Positions 24,901 through 39,900 of a stretch of 64,000 bases of DNA are shown one piece after another. The notes under the pieces were generated by a model, which searched no databases, was not told the DNA's origin, and worked only from the letters and a program-made list of their open reading frames with translations. Position 1 is the first letter of the stretch; the number at the start of each line of letters is the position of its first letter. Origin of the DNA: Dicaeum eximium (Eukaryota > Chordata > Aves > Passeriformes > Dicaeidae); contig VWZP01005794.1 in assembly GCA_013396995.1 (NCBI GenBank), positions 733,685 to 797,684 of the forward strand, read 5' to 3'. The position numbers and the translations under genes were made by a program.

Positions 24901-27900
24901 GCCCAGTGGAAAAGGACCCAGAGGTGCTGGTTGACTGTGGCTGAACATGAGCCAGTGTGTGCCCAGGTGGCCAAGAGAGCCAATGGCCTCCTGGCCTGTA
25001 TCAGCAATAGTGTGGCCAGCAGAAGCAGGGCAGTGATTGTCCCCCTGTAGCTGACACTGCTGAGGCCACACCTGGAGTGCTGGGTCCAGTTCTGGGCCCT
25101 TCATTACAAGAAAGACATTGGGGGGCTGCAGAATGTCCAGAGAAGGGCAATGGACCTGGTAAAGGGTCTTGAGCACAAGTCCTGTGAGGAGCAGCTGAGG
25201 GAAGTGGGGGTGTTTAGCCTGCAGAAAAAGAGGCTCGGGGGGACCTTATTGCTCCTACAACTGCCTCATTGAGGTTGCAGCCAGGTGGGGCCAGGCTCTT
25301 CTCCCAAGTAACAAGGGACTGGACAAGAGGAAATAGCCTCAACTGCACCAGGGGAGGTTTAGCTTAGATATTAGGAAAAATTTCTTCACTGAAAGGGTTG
25401 TCAAGCATTGGACCAGGCTGCCCAGGGAAGTGGTTGAGTCACCATTCCTGGAAATTTTCACAAATCATGTAGCTCTGGCCCATGAAGTCATGGTTTAATG
25501 GTTTAACATGGTGGTAGTGCTGGGTTGATGGTTGGACTTGATGGTCTTAGAGGTCTTTTCCAACCTTAACAATTCTATGATTTCAATTCTTTTAATTTGT
25601 TTTTCAGTCTCACTGTGCCTGTCTGGACTGTACTAGGGTTTCCTACCCAGCTGCAGCCTTTTTGGTTAAAACTGTAGTCTAGTCTTAGGACTTACCCTTA
25701 TGTCTTTGATAATTAACTGTATGATAAACTTTGTAATTGATTTATTGATTTTGTGAAATATGTGGCTGTAGGGTTACCTCCAGGAGGAGCTGTTAGACCT
25801 GTAAATTTAGAGAGATAAATCGTAATTTAACAGAACTTTCATCGAGTTGTGCTTTAGCCATCACAGTACAGATAGTATCATTTTTATGATATGACATGGT
25901 CCAGAACATATGCAACAAGTGAAAAATAGCTGTCTGATGTGTCTGTGACAGCTGCTACATACTCCAAAATTGGCATCCTGTTATGCAATTTCCATAAAAC
26001 CCCCTTACATATTTCTTCTCCCACATCTGGGGTATATGACCTCTTATAGGACAAGTGCAATCAGAATTTCATCACTTGGCAGTTGCCAAGAAGACACAAA
26101 TTTGTTCTTCTGAGAGGAAACTAAATGGATGCATTCACAATATTGGATCTTATAACTGAAAATTTTTGAGTGGCCTCCATTAAATTTAGTACTGAATGAA
26201 CTATTCCTGATGGACTCCATTTTAAATAAGAAAAGAACTGGGGCATCAAGGCATCAAGGTTTGTACCTGTATCTTAACAGCTGGTCATATATGCTCATAG
26301 AACTTCAAGGAAGGATGTCTAAAGTGAGACAATCTATCAGTGTTTTGCACCAAGTAACTATTTTTTGCTTTATATTTGTATATACTGTCCTTGCATAATG
26401 AATTTTTTTCCTCACTAAAAAATATAACAAACAAAGCCATGTATGAGCATAAACAATTTCGATCAGTGTTCCTGATTTTTTATCATTTTCCTGGATTGAG
26501 ATATAAGAAAGGCAAAAAATACCAGTGTCTGCCAGCTGTGAATAGCCATAAAAGGCACAATTTTAGCCAGAATCACATGCACTTTTATTCCATGTCTCTC
26601 TTCTAAAATATGGCAGAAAGGCAAGATGGATTAAGGAAGTTTACATACAGAAAGGGAATAGCCAGACTGTCATTGTCCAGCTATCTACTTTTGATTATTC
26701 TCTAAAGGTCATTTCCAGTTTGCTAAAGTTAATGCAGCCTGCACACAAAGCTGTGATAAAACTGCAGTTAAAAACAGCTTTTTGATTGTCTTTCATTGAT
26801 GTCTTGCACTGTGCAGACAGCAAAGAGCTTTCTACACTTTCCCTACCAGCAAAGAGCTTTATACACTTTCCCTATGGTTGACATAGTCTGGCTTGTAATA
26901 TCAATCATTAAGAGAATTTTTATTTGCATAAAGAGACATCTGTTTTTTTCCTTCCCCTTTTCAGAGCTGACTTTGATGATTCTGCAACCTATTCAGCAGT
27001 TGCAACAAACGTCCACGGTCAGGCATCAACTAATTGTGCTGTGATTGTGAGAAGTAAGTCCTACTTTATACTTAAAACAACAAAGAAATATAATGCTCAT
27101 GTCATTGACTGTTTCTTTATTGTTTATTCATAGGGTTCAGAGAGGAGGAAGAGCCTCACCCAGCTGCAATAATGCCCTTCCACTGTAAGCATTATTTTTC
27201 TATTTGCTTAGATAATTTATGTCCTCTTGTCAGGGCAATGTTTTACAGATGAGAAAACTGGATACAACTTGCTTCTCCTAACTTTGCTTTCTAAGCACTG
27301 AGTTACAGTAGGAGCTGTCCAGATGTTCTTGCTTTACCAGTTGAATTTCTAGATCAGCATACAATATAACAGAAAGCTCCATCTCCTGCTCAGATCAGAC
27401 ACTAATCTGTGCCAAGTACAATTTACTTGTACTCAAGAATGCTTTCATTTTCTCATGCATAGTGCCCCTGTCACATGATGTTTGCTTCACCCACATTGAT
27501 GTCCAGTTTCTGGAGAAGTTTGGAGTCACTTTTGCAACTGAAGGTGAAACACTGACCTTGAAGTGTTCTATGTTGATCACTCCAGAGTTGAAAAGACTAC
27601 GACCTCGTGCTGAGTGGTATAGAGATGGTAAGTTATTACCTTTAATAGAATCTACCTGGAAAAGGCTGGAGGAGACATTGAGGATACAGGTCAGGTATAG
27701 AGCATCATATTCTCAGAATTAAATTTGGAATAGAGAAAAAAATATATATAATTCTCTAGTTAGTATTTATAGCCCTGTACTCTCAATTAAGTGACTTGGT
27801 CAACATTTTCTTGAGAACACATTAATAACAGCAGGAGGTAACCTCATACTGTGATAGCACAATAGTTAGAACATTTACTTGGAAGAGATCCAAAGCCAAT

Positions 27901-30900
27901 TCTTAGATTTCACAATGACTCATAGTTGAATACTGTGACCATTGAGCTGAAGGGCACTCACAGGGCAGTAAACTAAAGTTTGAAGTACTGAGGTGTAGGT
28001 GTGGGTCTCCACTTTAATCTTGCTCCAGCATTTATTGTGAATTTTATATTAAAATCACATGAATGTATAGCTAGGCAATACTTATAGAAGCCAGGCCTAA
28101 TACACATATGTTTGCCCTGCTGTTTATGTGCCATGTTAGTAGTTTTCTAACCTTGCCTCTTTTGTCTGTGAAAACCTATGCTATGCCACGTGAAGCAGTC
28201 TTATCATGAAGCACTCAAAATAACACCACTAAAGTTCTCATATACTGGGATGAATGGTACATAAACCCTGGATGAGTAATGTTTGTTCAGTGCAGCAAAA
28301 AAGGGTTTTGAAACATAAAACTAGCTACTTAGAGCTTAATGTATAGCAGCCTATTGTAGATATTTAGCCCACCACTTTTCACCAAATGCAATCTGTGTAG
28401 GATTCTAAAGTAATTATTCTACCTGAGGATTTAGGGAAAGCCTTGGTTATTTTTGAATGGTTAGACCTTTCCCCAAAGGGACCACATTTGAGAATGGTGG
28501 ACTTCCAAGACTGATATTTGAACTGGTCCCAAAAAAGTTGGCAGAAATTTCCATAGTGGACAAAATGTGATGAAAAAAGTAAGAAATGATAGTAAGATTA
28601 ATAAGCCAGTCAAGAAAATTCAAAATTACAAAAATCAGAAAAAGAATTATTTTGTTACTGCTTGTTATGCCTTTTGTTTCATGTTCATCATAGTTTTACA
28701 TAGATTCACATCTGATCCTTCAGGGAACAAACTACTACTTAATTTTTCATTCCTATTTTTCTATCATTGTGGATACTTCCTTGTGATGAACTATTAGATG
28801 CCACTAAAGTAAAAAAATATGATTTATTAAAAATGGCTTTTTCTGTTTGGTAAATAACCTAAAATCTAAGGCTGATCCTTGAATTCAGATTCTGTTCCCA
28901 CTGAAGCATACAGGAATTTTGCTATATGTTTCAGGATATTCAATAACTAAAAATAATTGCTCACTTCACTCCACTCCACGAAATGGAGTGAAATGAACCA
29001 CCATTTTCAAGGGTACCTTTACTTTGTCTTCTACTGGGTGCAATTTCTCAAGGTGCCAAATCTCTCAAATTCTAAATTTGAAACTGTAGCCAAGAAGAAC
29101 TTCTAATTTTCAAGGACTGTACAATATTGTTCCTCTTTTCATTGAACATGAAATTTTCTTGCACTAAGAACAAAAGCTCATGACACTTTCTCTTTGTGTT
29201 TTCATAATGACAAGATAATTCCTTCTTGATATGTAACAATACTATGCTCTTTGTTTCCCCCTTTATTTAACTTAATAAGTCCTTACTTGTGAAAACCTGA
29301 GATGAAAAGTTGGTCTGTTTTAAGCCAAGCCAGGTTTTTGCTAGGGAGTCAGATAGGTGTTCATCCCATTATTCTACTACATCATGTGAAATAGGATCTT
29401 ACAAACAAGCTTGGGTTTGTCCTTCACTACAAGTACAAGGATCACAATATTTCCAAGAGGTGTACAGGTGCATTAACTGGCAGAACTTTTTCCCAAATGC
29501 AGCAGAAATTCATGAACTATGAACCTTTGTTATGTGCTACAGTTCCCTGTGTTGAGTCCCTTGAGAGCTGGAGGCAATGCATAAATATAAGCAATGAGAA
29601 GTTAATAATTTGTCTAACATCATCTGCTTTAGACATTCTGATTCTTTAGAGAGGTAATATTTAGTTATACTCTTGCATTTAGATTGTACTCTTTCTAAAA
29701 TTTTTCATTTTGTGTTAATCAAATAGTAGCAACTAAAGGCCCAAGATGGATATGTATGATGTACTTCTAATAATTATACACAGGAGAAGTATGTGTTTAT
29801 CTAGCATAAATAAACTTCACACTAGTGAGCCTTACTGAGGGTATCTAGTAGACTCCTAGGGGCATTTAAGTCAGCTCAATCAAATCCTCTGAATTGATTT
29901 GGGATTTCACAAACATGAATATGATGTCTATTATTCATGCCCACTTAGAACAATTTAGGGTACTGAAGAAAAAAATCAAAATAATACTTCAGGAACGTAT
30001 ATCTAATCTGGACCTGACTTCAGCTGGTAGCAGGAACTTTCTGTTATTGATCTCTAATGTAATATAAACACCATAAATCTGTATGTACCAGCATTCTGCA
30101 GCTATTTATACTCTAATCTACAATAAAATAATTGACTTCAGAAGGAAAGATCATGGAGTGAAAAGTCTAGCTAAAATTTCAGCAGAACAAAAAAAAACAT
30201 GATGAAGTTTCAGTGTATAGTAGTTCCCCACTCTTTGTATGAATTTTAGTCAGAGTAATGTATTAGGAAAATTATCTTACATCTTAAAACAGCATGTGAG
30301 GCTTGAGACCCACTGCTTCTGAGGGTTAGTCTTCTGCAAGTAAATTCTGGGAAAAATAGAGCACAACATGTGAATAGACTGTGAATAGTGAGAACTTGTA
30401 ATTGTAATATTATTGTGGCAGCAGGTTTATGAATACTTGTTCTATTAGAGTTTTAAAATATGTTTTAAGTACGTCCAAACTTTATTCTAATTGTCTTGCC
30501 TACAAAGCCATTCATCCAGACTGCATTAAAAAAAGCAGGCTTCAGTTGATTTCTGGTGTATCTTTGGCCTTTTCTGTCTTTCTGTTCTTACCAAACACCA
30601 CTGCTGCCTCAATTTCTGCTATCAGGTACACATAAAGAATGGCCATGGGTGATTCTGGCCTTAGTAGCATTACAGGCTTGCCTACAATTTCTATATATTC
30701 AAACTATGGTGGCTACAAATCCACTGAAGCTTTGAGTCTAAATAAATGACCAGCTTTTCAGAGACGCTGGTTAATCAACTTTTTTTTGTTTTGCTTAGGA
30801 TTTTCTGCAGGGCTCATGCATTGGTTAAAGTTTCTAGGTGCAGATATTTTCTGATTTAATTTAAAGTACATCATGTCTCTCTACACAAAGGCTGAGTACT

Positions 30901-33900
30901 GTTGTGGCAGGCATGACAGAAAGGGGACACTCAGGTTTTCTAGGTAAGGCTCTCATGACTAAGGATCTCATGGGAAGGAATGTGATTAAATTTAGTTTGT
31001 GTGCTTCTCATAAAACTACTACATGCTCAGCTGATTATGCAATTTACTTCTCTAAGATTTAGTAGTGTGTGTCTTCCACATGCTTTATTATCTGAATGTG
31101 TGTCATGTTTTATATCTTCTTATGCAACTTAGCTGGTATGTGAGAGCACTGATTCCTTTGCAAATGTTTGAGTGTTGGCTCCAAAATCTATTTAAGCAGT
31201 AGAATAATAAACATTCATAGATATTCAGATCTTTTAAATACAGTTCTGCTGCATTGATTACAATAAATTTGTATGTGATTGGCCTTAGGGTGTTAAAAAT
31301 CAAAAATAATCCAATCAGCTATTTAAAAGGATGATATGAGAAAGTCCCTTGCCTAGCATAAAACATCCTGTTCATTCTTTTGCTCTGGTTTCACTAGGCA
31401 ATCAGGTTAATGTGCATTAATCATGGGTCACCACCTCTCAACTTTGAGAGGTTTAAATTTAATTTAATTCAATGCTCAACAGGCATGCCTTGAAGATTTA
31501 AGTTTGGTGTATATTTATAGCAGTTTTCAGATTAAACTGAGATCCATTTTTTAAATTTGGAAGAAAAAAATTGAGTAAACTGACATTTGACCTGAACAGA
31601 AAACAAAACTTATTAAAAATTAAACAAGGTCCCGCCCTGCATTCATTCTAGGGTATGGCAGGTTTTCATGTCAGTATTTCTAAATGTGGGTAACATTTTT
31701 GTCTCTCGGTGTATTAAAAATTATAATGATAGGAATTATGTTGTTGGCACTGGATAAGGTATTACTAGACTTCCTATTCTCTAAAATTCACTGATCAAAT
31801 AATTTTAGAGAGATGCAATTTACTCTCTGTAGAGTTTTCATAGCGTCCAAAGCATTCTGAATAAAACTGGCATAAATATTAGTTTGTGTCCCTAGTTAGC
31901 AGAGAACTGCACCAGGATGCAGGTTGTTCTAGCAGCACAGTAACGTGTCTGAGGGGTCTTCTCTTCCAGATGTGCTGATAAAGGACTCCAAGTGGACAAA
32001 GCTGTATTTTGGAGAAGGCCAGGCAGCTCTTTCCTTTACTCATCTGAACAAAGATGATGAAGGTTTATACACCCTGCGCATGGTTTCAAGAGGAGGAATC
32101 AGTGAATGCAGTGCATATCTGTTTGTAAGAGGTAAACTTTTAATCTGGTTCTTGAGGAGAAATTAAAAAACATTATACAGTTTTGTTTTATCAAAAAATC
32201 CCATGTAATAACTGAATATGAAAGAAATTTAACCCTGTGGAATTTCAGAGTCATTTGGTTTGCATATAGTAGTTTGTACTAAAAACCAGTCACCTTATAT
32301 GAATGGGGAGCTTCAAGAGGAGCAGGCTCCTGAGGACATTTTGCTTCCTGGAGAACCAGAGAAACCATGCTTGTGAAGAAACAACTTGTTTCTTTCTTTT
32401 TCATCTCATTTCCTGGTAGGAAATAAACATCTTTGCATACTATCAGTTCTCACTGTGACGGTTTTGGCTTTAGAGATTGGAAACTGGAAATGAGCTTTGT
32501 TGGTCATTCTCATATCTTGTGCCTGGTCTTCGGGATACATGCAGTAGAAAGCAAAAGAAATATTCCCAGCACTATACCAGCCATAGTCATGTCATTAACC
32601 AGAGAAAAGAAACAAAGTAAGAAACTAGCTGACTGAAGAAATACAGATTCCACAAGAGACATAGATAAAACGAGGTAAATGTATAAAAATAGAATAAAGG
32701 TCAGAACTTTTCATCACATTTCCATGCACAGCTCTCAGTGAAGTAAAAATGAGCTTCCACATGTACCTGTGAGCAGAACTTAGTATTCAGTTTTATATTT
32801 TTTTCATTGAAAGATGAAAATATTTCTAGCTTAGCAGTTCTTTCACTCTCTTAAGTATATTGGACAACATCCTTGATGTGGGCAAACTGGAACAGACCCA
32901 CTGTAGCTGTATTAGTTTTAAACCTTGTTCTTCTTGGAAACATAATGGAACATAGGTGCCTTGGGGGAGTGTCATCCAGACAGTTTGTGTGGGGTAGAGG
33001 GAGTGAATGTCTTTTTCAGGGGTTTGAAATCCAACTTCCTCTCAGGACTAGTGCAAGGGCTTCATCAGCTTTGCAGTATGTCTTGAACAAACCACTCTGG
33101 CATCCTGACCTCATTAGAAACAATTTGCTAAAGCTATTTATGTCCAGGTTACATTCCAAGAAAGGCATTATTCAGGTGAAAAACACCCACTAATATACAA
33201 AAACTTTCTTAGCTGCTTTTGTTGTAGCTATGGATAAATTTTAGGTATCTCTTTTGTCCATTTTATACTATGTTTGATCCCTTTGCATGCCCAGGACCCT
33301 GGCCTTGTGCTATGTCCTCTGGAGTCTCCAGTGTTGTCTGTTGGCCATTCTCTTGCCTTTTTTTCATGTAGCCTGTGACCTGATACTGGCACAAACTACT
33401 TCACAACTGATTGGAATTAGACTCTATAAATTTACACTCTATAAATTTAGACTCTATACAGGCCGTTTTTTAGTTAAAGAAATCTTCCTTTGAAGGGAGA
33501 GAACTTTACCTGTTAAGAGAGTTCAGTAGGAGTTTTGGGTCCAGATTAATCAACATCTCTCAAAATGAAGCCACAAAAGGGTATTTTAAAGGTGGTATTT
33601 AAGACTACAAATAAAACAAAGCATTATAAATGTTCCAGGAGTTTGCAAATTTTTTATTCCTTAAGAGATTTGTTTTCCTGATGTTTTTTACTGACTACCT
33701 TGATCTGTTTGGTAACACACTGAGTCACAGCTTTCAGCATGACAGAGCATCAAAAACACATGGGTGGGTTAGGCTTTTAAGTCTCATTAAATATAAGAAG
33801 TGTTTAGCTCCTAAAAAGCGTTTCTGTTCTCAAAAATATCCTTGAACATTTTGTCTGCATAAAAATATAGACATTATGGTCCCGAATCATTATTGTAGTG

Positions 33901-36900
33901 AATTAGTATGTCATGAAATGTTTGAGCTTCCATTCATATAACAAGCATATAGCAAAATGAACTGAAAGTCTTCCCTTTGACTTTTTGATGTATGTTAGAG
34001 GAGTTGGGGTCAAAACCAATTTATTTTAATTTGTGGTCCAGATGCTGATGCATTGATCGCAGGAGCACCAGGGGCACCGATGGATGTTAAATGCCATGAT
34101 GCTAACAGAGACTATGTTATTGTTACCTGGAAACCACCAAATACCACCAGTGAGAGCCCTGTTATTGGATATTTCGTTGACAAGTATGTAAACATCAGCA
34201 TTTATTTCATTTTGTTAATTGCCAGAAATATGTATATACTGAAGAGAAAAAAACCCCTATTATATCCTTCCAATGTCTGTGTTCTTTGGGTATATTTTTA
34301 CAGACACTTCACACTAGAACTCAGTTACACACTGTGTTAAATTACTAGATTGTTCCCTGGCAAACTTTTGGCCCAGATGATTTAGTACTTTCACAGGCAA
34401 TTCTGGGCACAGTCTGGGAATTAGCAGTGGCTGGAGGCCATTCCAAGTAATATTTGCAGGCAGGCACATTTTATCATACACTTAAAATGTTCAATAGTAT
34501 GGATGTGGGCACATCAGAGAATGAGCCCTGACAGTATTTAATTTATAAAAGCTAGAATCCACGGGCATCTTGAATTAGATTTAGTCTCTTTAATCTCTAT
34601 ACTGCAAAAGCTGAAACCTAGGAGTTATTATATTATCTTTTTATTTCTTTCTTAAATGTAGTACATCAGGAGCTCAAGGCCTGTGCTCCTGGGAGTTGGC
34701 AGCTTAAATCAGACTGGCAGGCCTCTGTCCTTCAGTGAGCTTTGCACTTTGCTGGGGTTTCAGCTCAGTGAAGGCAGGTGGCTGGCACGGGATCCAAGCC
34801 CTGTTTTGCATGTTTTGCTCTTCCTCTGAAGTGAATCTTGCTCCTTGTAGCCAGAGCAGAACATCTGATCCTTAGTGTCTGAAACTGTCAGTGAGCAAAG
34901 CCTTGCTGAAATGATTTCATAATCACACTGCTCTGCACTTAAAAGCAACATTTGCAGCTCACTGCTATTTGCTACCCTGTCATTTGGTCTAATTCAATAA
35001 TAACTGTCTGGGAATAACTGGAAAAATAGTGGCTTATGAATAGCAGTCAGTATGAGGAAATTAACTTGAGACCTGGAGACTCTACCATCTATATCCAATT
35101 TATGCAGTACATAGATCATAGGAGGATTTCACCTGTATTGTGTATAATTTAGTTAGATGTGCCATTTGACATGTTGCTTGTATCTCTGCAGTGCCAAGGA
35201 GCCCTTGATCATGACATGACTTTTTTCTGGTACAGTTAGGGCAAAAGAGAGTCTTCTACATATAAGTTTATAGCAGTAGGACACAAACTATATATGTGCA
35301 CACAAAGCAGTCAGTATGAGGACATCACTCTGCTTCTTGATGACTCCTATACTCTGTGGCCCAGTCATTTTGGGAGGGAAAGGCACAAAGAAGTTTACTT
35401 GAAAATATGACAAGGAAGAAATGAAAATGATTAAGTGACTCTTGAAAATTCATAGTGTTCTGTGGAGATGAATATTAAAAATGAAAGTGAATAATTTATT
35501 CTTTACACGGCAAGGAAGAGAACCAAACAGAAGGGAAGCAGAGAGATTTGAAAAGGCCAAAAACCGTGGAAGAAAAATGACCTTTGCATCATGAAAAAAA
35601 TATTAACAGAGTGGGAACTGGAATAGTCTATAAAGTGTGTGACTTTCATTAGTGAGATGTATGGTTTATCTCCTCAGCCTAGATAGGGTGGCTTGTTGGT
35701 TCTGTCCTGGTGTGGATAGCATGGGGCATATTTATTGTGAGATGATACTGACAAATGCTGTCTTCTGCTATTCCAAGATGTGAAGTAGGTTTGGAAAACT
35801 GGGTCCAGTGCAATGATGCTCCCGTAAAAATCTGCAAGTATCCTGTGACTGGTCTTCAAGAGGGACGGTCTTACGTGTTCCGTGTGAGAGCAGTGAACAG
35901 CGCTGGCATCGGCCGGCCTTCTCGCGCCTCGGAGCCCGTTGCCGCGCTTGACCCCCTTGACCTGGAGAGAACACAAAGTAGGTTATTCAAGGCTTCTTTT
36001 TTAGAAAAGAAATATATTTGATTTAAGATTCTGTTTGCCCAGTTAACCTAAGGAGAAGAGTTTTTTTCTTCCTTTGATTGAATACCTGACTACAGACTGC
36101 AAAGTAGTGTTGTGAGAGCTTCTCGATGAATAGGGTAAGCCGGCTTGCTCCAGGGAGCAGTTTTATTGATTTAGCCGTGTCCTAAGCCCCTGTGCAGATT
36201 CTGTATATTGTGTACTTGCACACCTTCTGTTTCCTGTCCTCCTTTTGGTCAGAGGGGAATTAAAGTAATTATGAATACCTTAAAGCTCTGCCCCAATGTT
36301 GCCTGTGAAATCTGAGCTGAATATGAGTTTCCTTTACATGTGTTTTATGTATGCGTGTATGCTTTATGATTATTCCTATAACAAAAGTACAGTTCATGAT
36401 ACAATTGATTACTAATCTGCCTCAAAATCAAATCCATCTACTGTGGCTATGGCTCTTGCTTTTTAGCACATCTTTGAATAGTACTATCTTATCATGCCCT
36501 GTTTTCCTATGAAAGTGAACAAACCACTATATGACTTCAAGTTGACTCTTATCTGGGGAAAGATTTAATAACAGCATTATAGAAACAGAGGTATGCAGGC
36601 TTTTCAACACATGACAAAAAACAATTTGCAAAATTTACATACATGTAAATGTATTGAACTAGTTTGAAAAACTGATGGAATATTTTGATTAACAGCTGTT
36701 CATGTGGATGAAGGGCGAAAGATCGTGATCAGTAAGGATGACCTTGAAGGTATGTAGCATTTCTACACTTCAGTCCATCTGCTTATACTCCAGAATTTTG
36801 CATCATAATTAGAAACACAACTTGAAAAGAAATCCATCTAGTGATAAAGTCTCTATGTTAAGAAATAAAGGCACATTATGAGTTGCAAGGTTGAGAGAAC

Positions 36901-39900
36901 AGAAGTGAACAGTGAGGTCTAAAAGGATGGAGAACATCACACTCTAAACAGCAAAACTTTTATGATATGCTGGCAGCTTTTTCTCACCTTTTAGCTTTTA
37001 CTAGTGCTAAGCTGAATTAAATGGCTGAATGTTTAATTACCCATTTGATTGGACATTTGACTGCCCATCTTTCCACTCTTTCCAGCTTTCTGGGAGCTAA
37101 GTATAGTTTTTTTAGATTGATTTTGACTATCTGAGCAAGTTATTGCCATTCTCATAAAAACTTACACAATCCATCTCAATTCTTTAATATATCTACTTGA
37201 ACACAGAGGTTATTCTTAAGGTTAAGGTTATAGACTAAGTAATGTTTTTCCTCAGGAGAATTGGAGAGATCCCTGACAACTTTTGAGATAAAGTTTGAAT
37301 TTTCTGGTTTTGGTTGTTTCTCTATGGAATGATTTGGTTTTTATACTTGAATAATAACCTTCTTTACACTTAACTGGTAAAATTATTAACTATAATGGCT
37401 CAAAATTAAAAAAAAAATGTGTCTGTCTGCTCTCTTCCACAAAGGTTATAAAGTTATAACTCCAAAAATAAGACAGTAACAGAGAAACCACCAGAGAACA
37501 AATATAATTTGAAGGAGAATAAGACATTAAATGGCTTTCCCAGAGCATGGACAGGACAGATGAAGTTTCTCTATTTTTATAATAGCACCCTAAATAAATT
37601 GATTATTCATTATTCAGTATTACAGGATCAGAGGCACATTACAATTCAGATTGTAATTGTCTTGTTTGGCTTCACAGATCATTCTTCCGCTCTCAGGATT
37701 GCCTGGTCCAGTAAATGGCCACTCTGGAGTAGTCATAAATAATGATATTTGGATTCCTGTCACATGAATGTGTATATTTAATAGAGCATGAATATTCAAA
37801 TATCACTCTTTATGTAGATCACTACTTTTGTCTGCAAGATTCAAGACTATTTCTGAAACCGCAGTCTCACAGATCACAAATTGTTTTCTTTTTCAGTGCA
37901 GGCTGATGTCCCATTCTGGCAACCATTCTGTACCACCAGGTTATATCATTACAAAGTATAGAAGCTTTTGTTTTTTCAAGAATGAAAGAAAACATACTGA
38001 GATTTTGTTACCTGAAATCAGTTGGAAGTCTTTTGTCTTAATACTGTGAAGGATTATTGTAATTTTCTCGACTATATGTTGTCAGTTTTATCTTAAACTC
38101 AGCTGATTCATATTCCTTTCCGAAAGAAAAAATACAGTTGAAGGAAATCAAATATAGAAAGCATTGTGAGAAATAAATTTTCATTGAATATATCAGTTTG
38201 CTTTAAAAAAGGTTTGGTTTTGATTTGGTACATACATATGATGAAATAAAATCAGTGTACATTTTGAGTCTGGTTCATTCTACAGATATGCATAATTGTT
38301 AAAAATATCACTGCCATGATTTAGAGATTATTACTGAAATGACAAATCTTAAACATTTAGAGGATACATGCTCTTTTCTTAGCCTGAGAAGTGGAATAAT
38401 TTGCCTTCAAAGAACAAAGCTTTTTTCGTTTTCTATCACAAGCCATAAAGATACAATTTTTAGGTGTCTGCTGAGTTACTATTTCTGACCTACTACCGAG
38501 TGGCAGCTTCTCCAGGGCTGTGTAGCTGTGCCTGTGCAGAGGTCCATCACAGGTCCATCACAGTTCAGCCTCCCACCTAGTGCTGTTTTGCCCCATTGTA
38601 ATTCCTTGGAGAGCAGAACCAGCTTTTTCTCACGTTGCGGTCAGTGAGCAGGACCTTGAAAGGCTGAGCTGAATTCTTTCATCCTGGCCCAGGGCATGCA
38701 GGCTGTCTCTAACACTGCTGGTAGCTCTGCAGAGTGAGTGGGGAGAGGGGTTTGATCAGGCCACACTACGTAGTGGAGCCACCAGAGCGCTGGTGACATA
38801 TTTTTATGTCTCTGGTTCACAGACTTTAGAAATGCTTTAGGCTATACAGCTAATAATACCATCATATAATAGGATATATTGCTAATAGGTTATGCTCTTT
38901 TTCCTGCTTTCCTCTTTGTTTTAAGGGTGTTTTTCTGATTGTACTTTCCTTCCAGCTATTTTTAAAATTCTAATTCCTCATAATAACTCTTTAGATGTCT
39001 GTCTTTGATCAAAAATGTTTTAATATAGTGAATAGGCTTTTTACTAATAGATTGAAATAATTCAAATATGATCAAAGGAAAACATAAGACAAATGCACAG
39101 AGTTTCAGGTAGCACATTTAACCTTTACTGAAAGAGTAACTAGCCATTAATATTGAAGTTTTATTTATCAAAATCTAATTGAAATGATCAGGTGAACTGC
39201 ACAGATGATATCACAGCCCCTAATAGCTGAGCATTGCAGTGCAGGGGGGAAAGTTGAATCAGACAGATGAGCTGTAACATGAATACTGACCCAGGAGTTA
39301 ATCTGCTGTTTAACACTTGCTCTATTTATTAATCTTACAGGGGATGTTCAGATTCCAGGCCCTCCCACCAATGTACATGCTTCAGAAATCAGCAAAACAT
39401 ATGTTGTACTCAGCTGGGATCCACCTGTTCCCCGTGGCAGGGAGCCACTGACGTATTTCATTGAGAAGGTACTGCACTGTGGAGTGGTGTTCTGTTGAAG
39501 GGTGCTTCATTGCTGTGTGCAATTACACTCAACCCATTTTCAGAACTGCAGAATGAGCAATAAAACTAACACTTTCTGTGGTCTTGCAGGATTTGGAAGT
39601 GGGATATTAGAGAAGCATGGATAATCAAATGTCTTCCTGCAAGTTTTAATGAGCATTGAAATTCAAGGCCCAGAGAAAAGGATTCCCCTGTGTTATCTGC
39701 TTACTGCTGTCTAAATGGGAACAAATTATTATGTAAAGTAGCAGTTAAAAAAAAAAAAGAAAAAGAAAAGAAATATCTATAGTTTTCACAGTCCTACAGG
39801 AATGATTTTAAGTTTTCAGTCTCTCTATAAAAGGGAAGTATCTGTTAGTCCTGTGGTAGAACAAGGAATAAACTGTAACTCATAATTTGATCCTCACTTT

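Larger units (their letters stand above)
17036..26964 (+). other. MYOM2 intron 6, longest in the window (9.9 kb)
   Basis: The intron splits Ig domain 1 between exons 6 and 7. It holds an LTR-like element (about 18780-19270), a 30-bp tandem duplication (21041-21100), a GC-richer patch (about 21290-21430), an AT-rich patch (24060-24150), a CR1 element (24553-25590) and a 28-bp duplication (26818-26874). The remainder has no recognised content. Confidence 0.8.

Noticed and set aside
35674..35976. 100-codon minus-strand open frame over exon 12
   Set aside because: Antisense shadow of a GC-rich coding exon.
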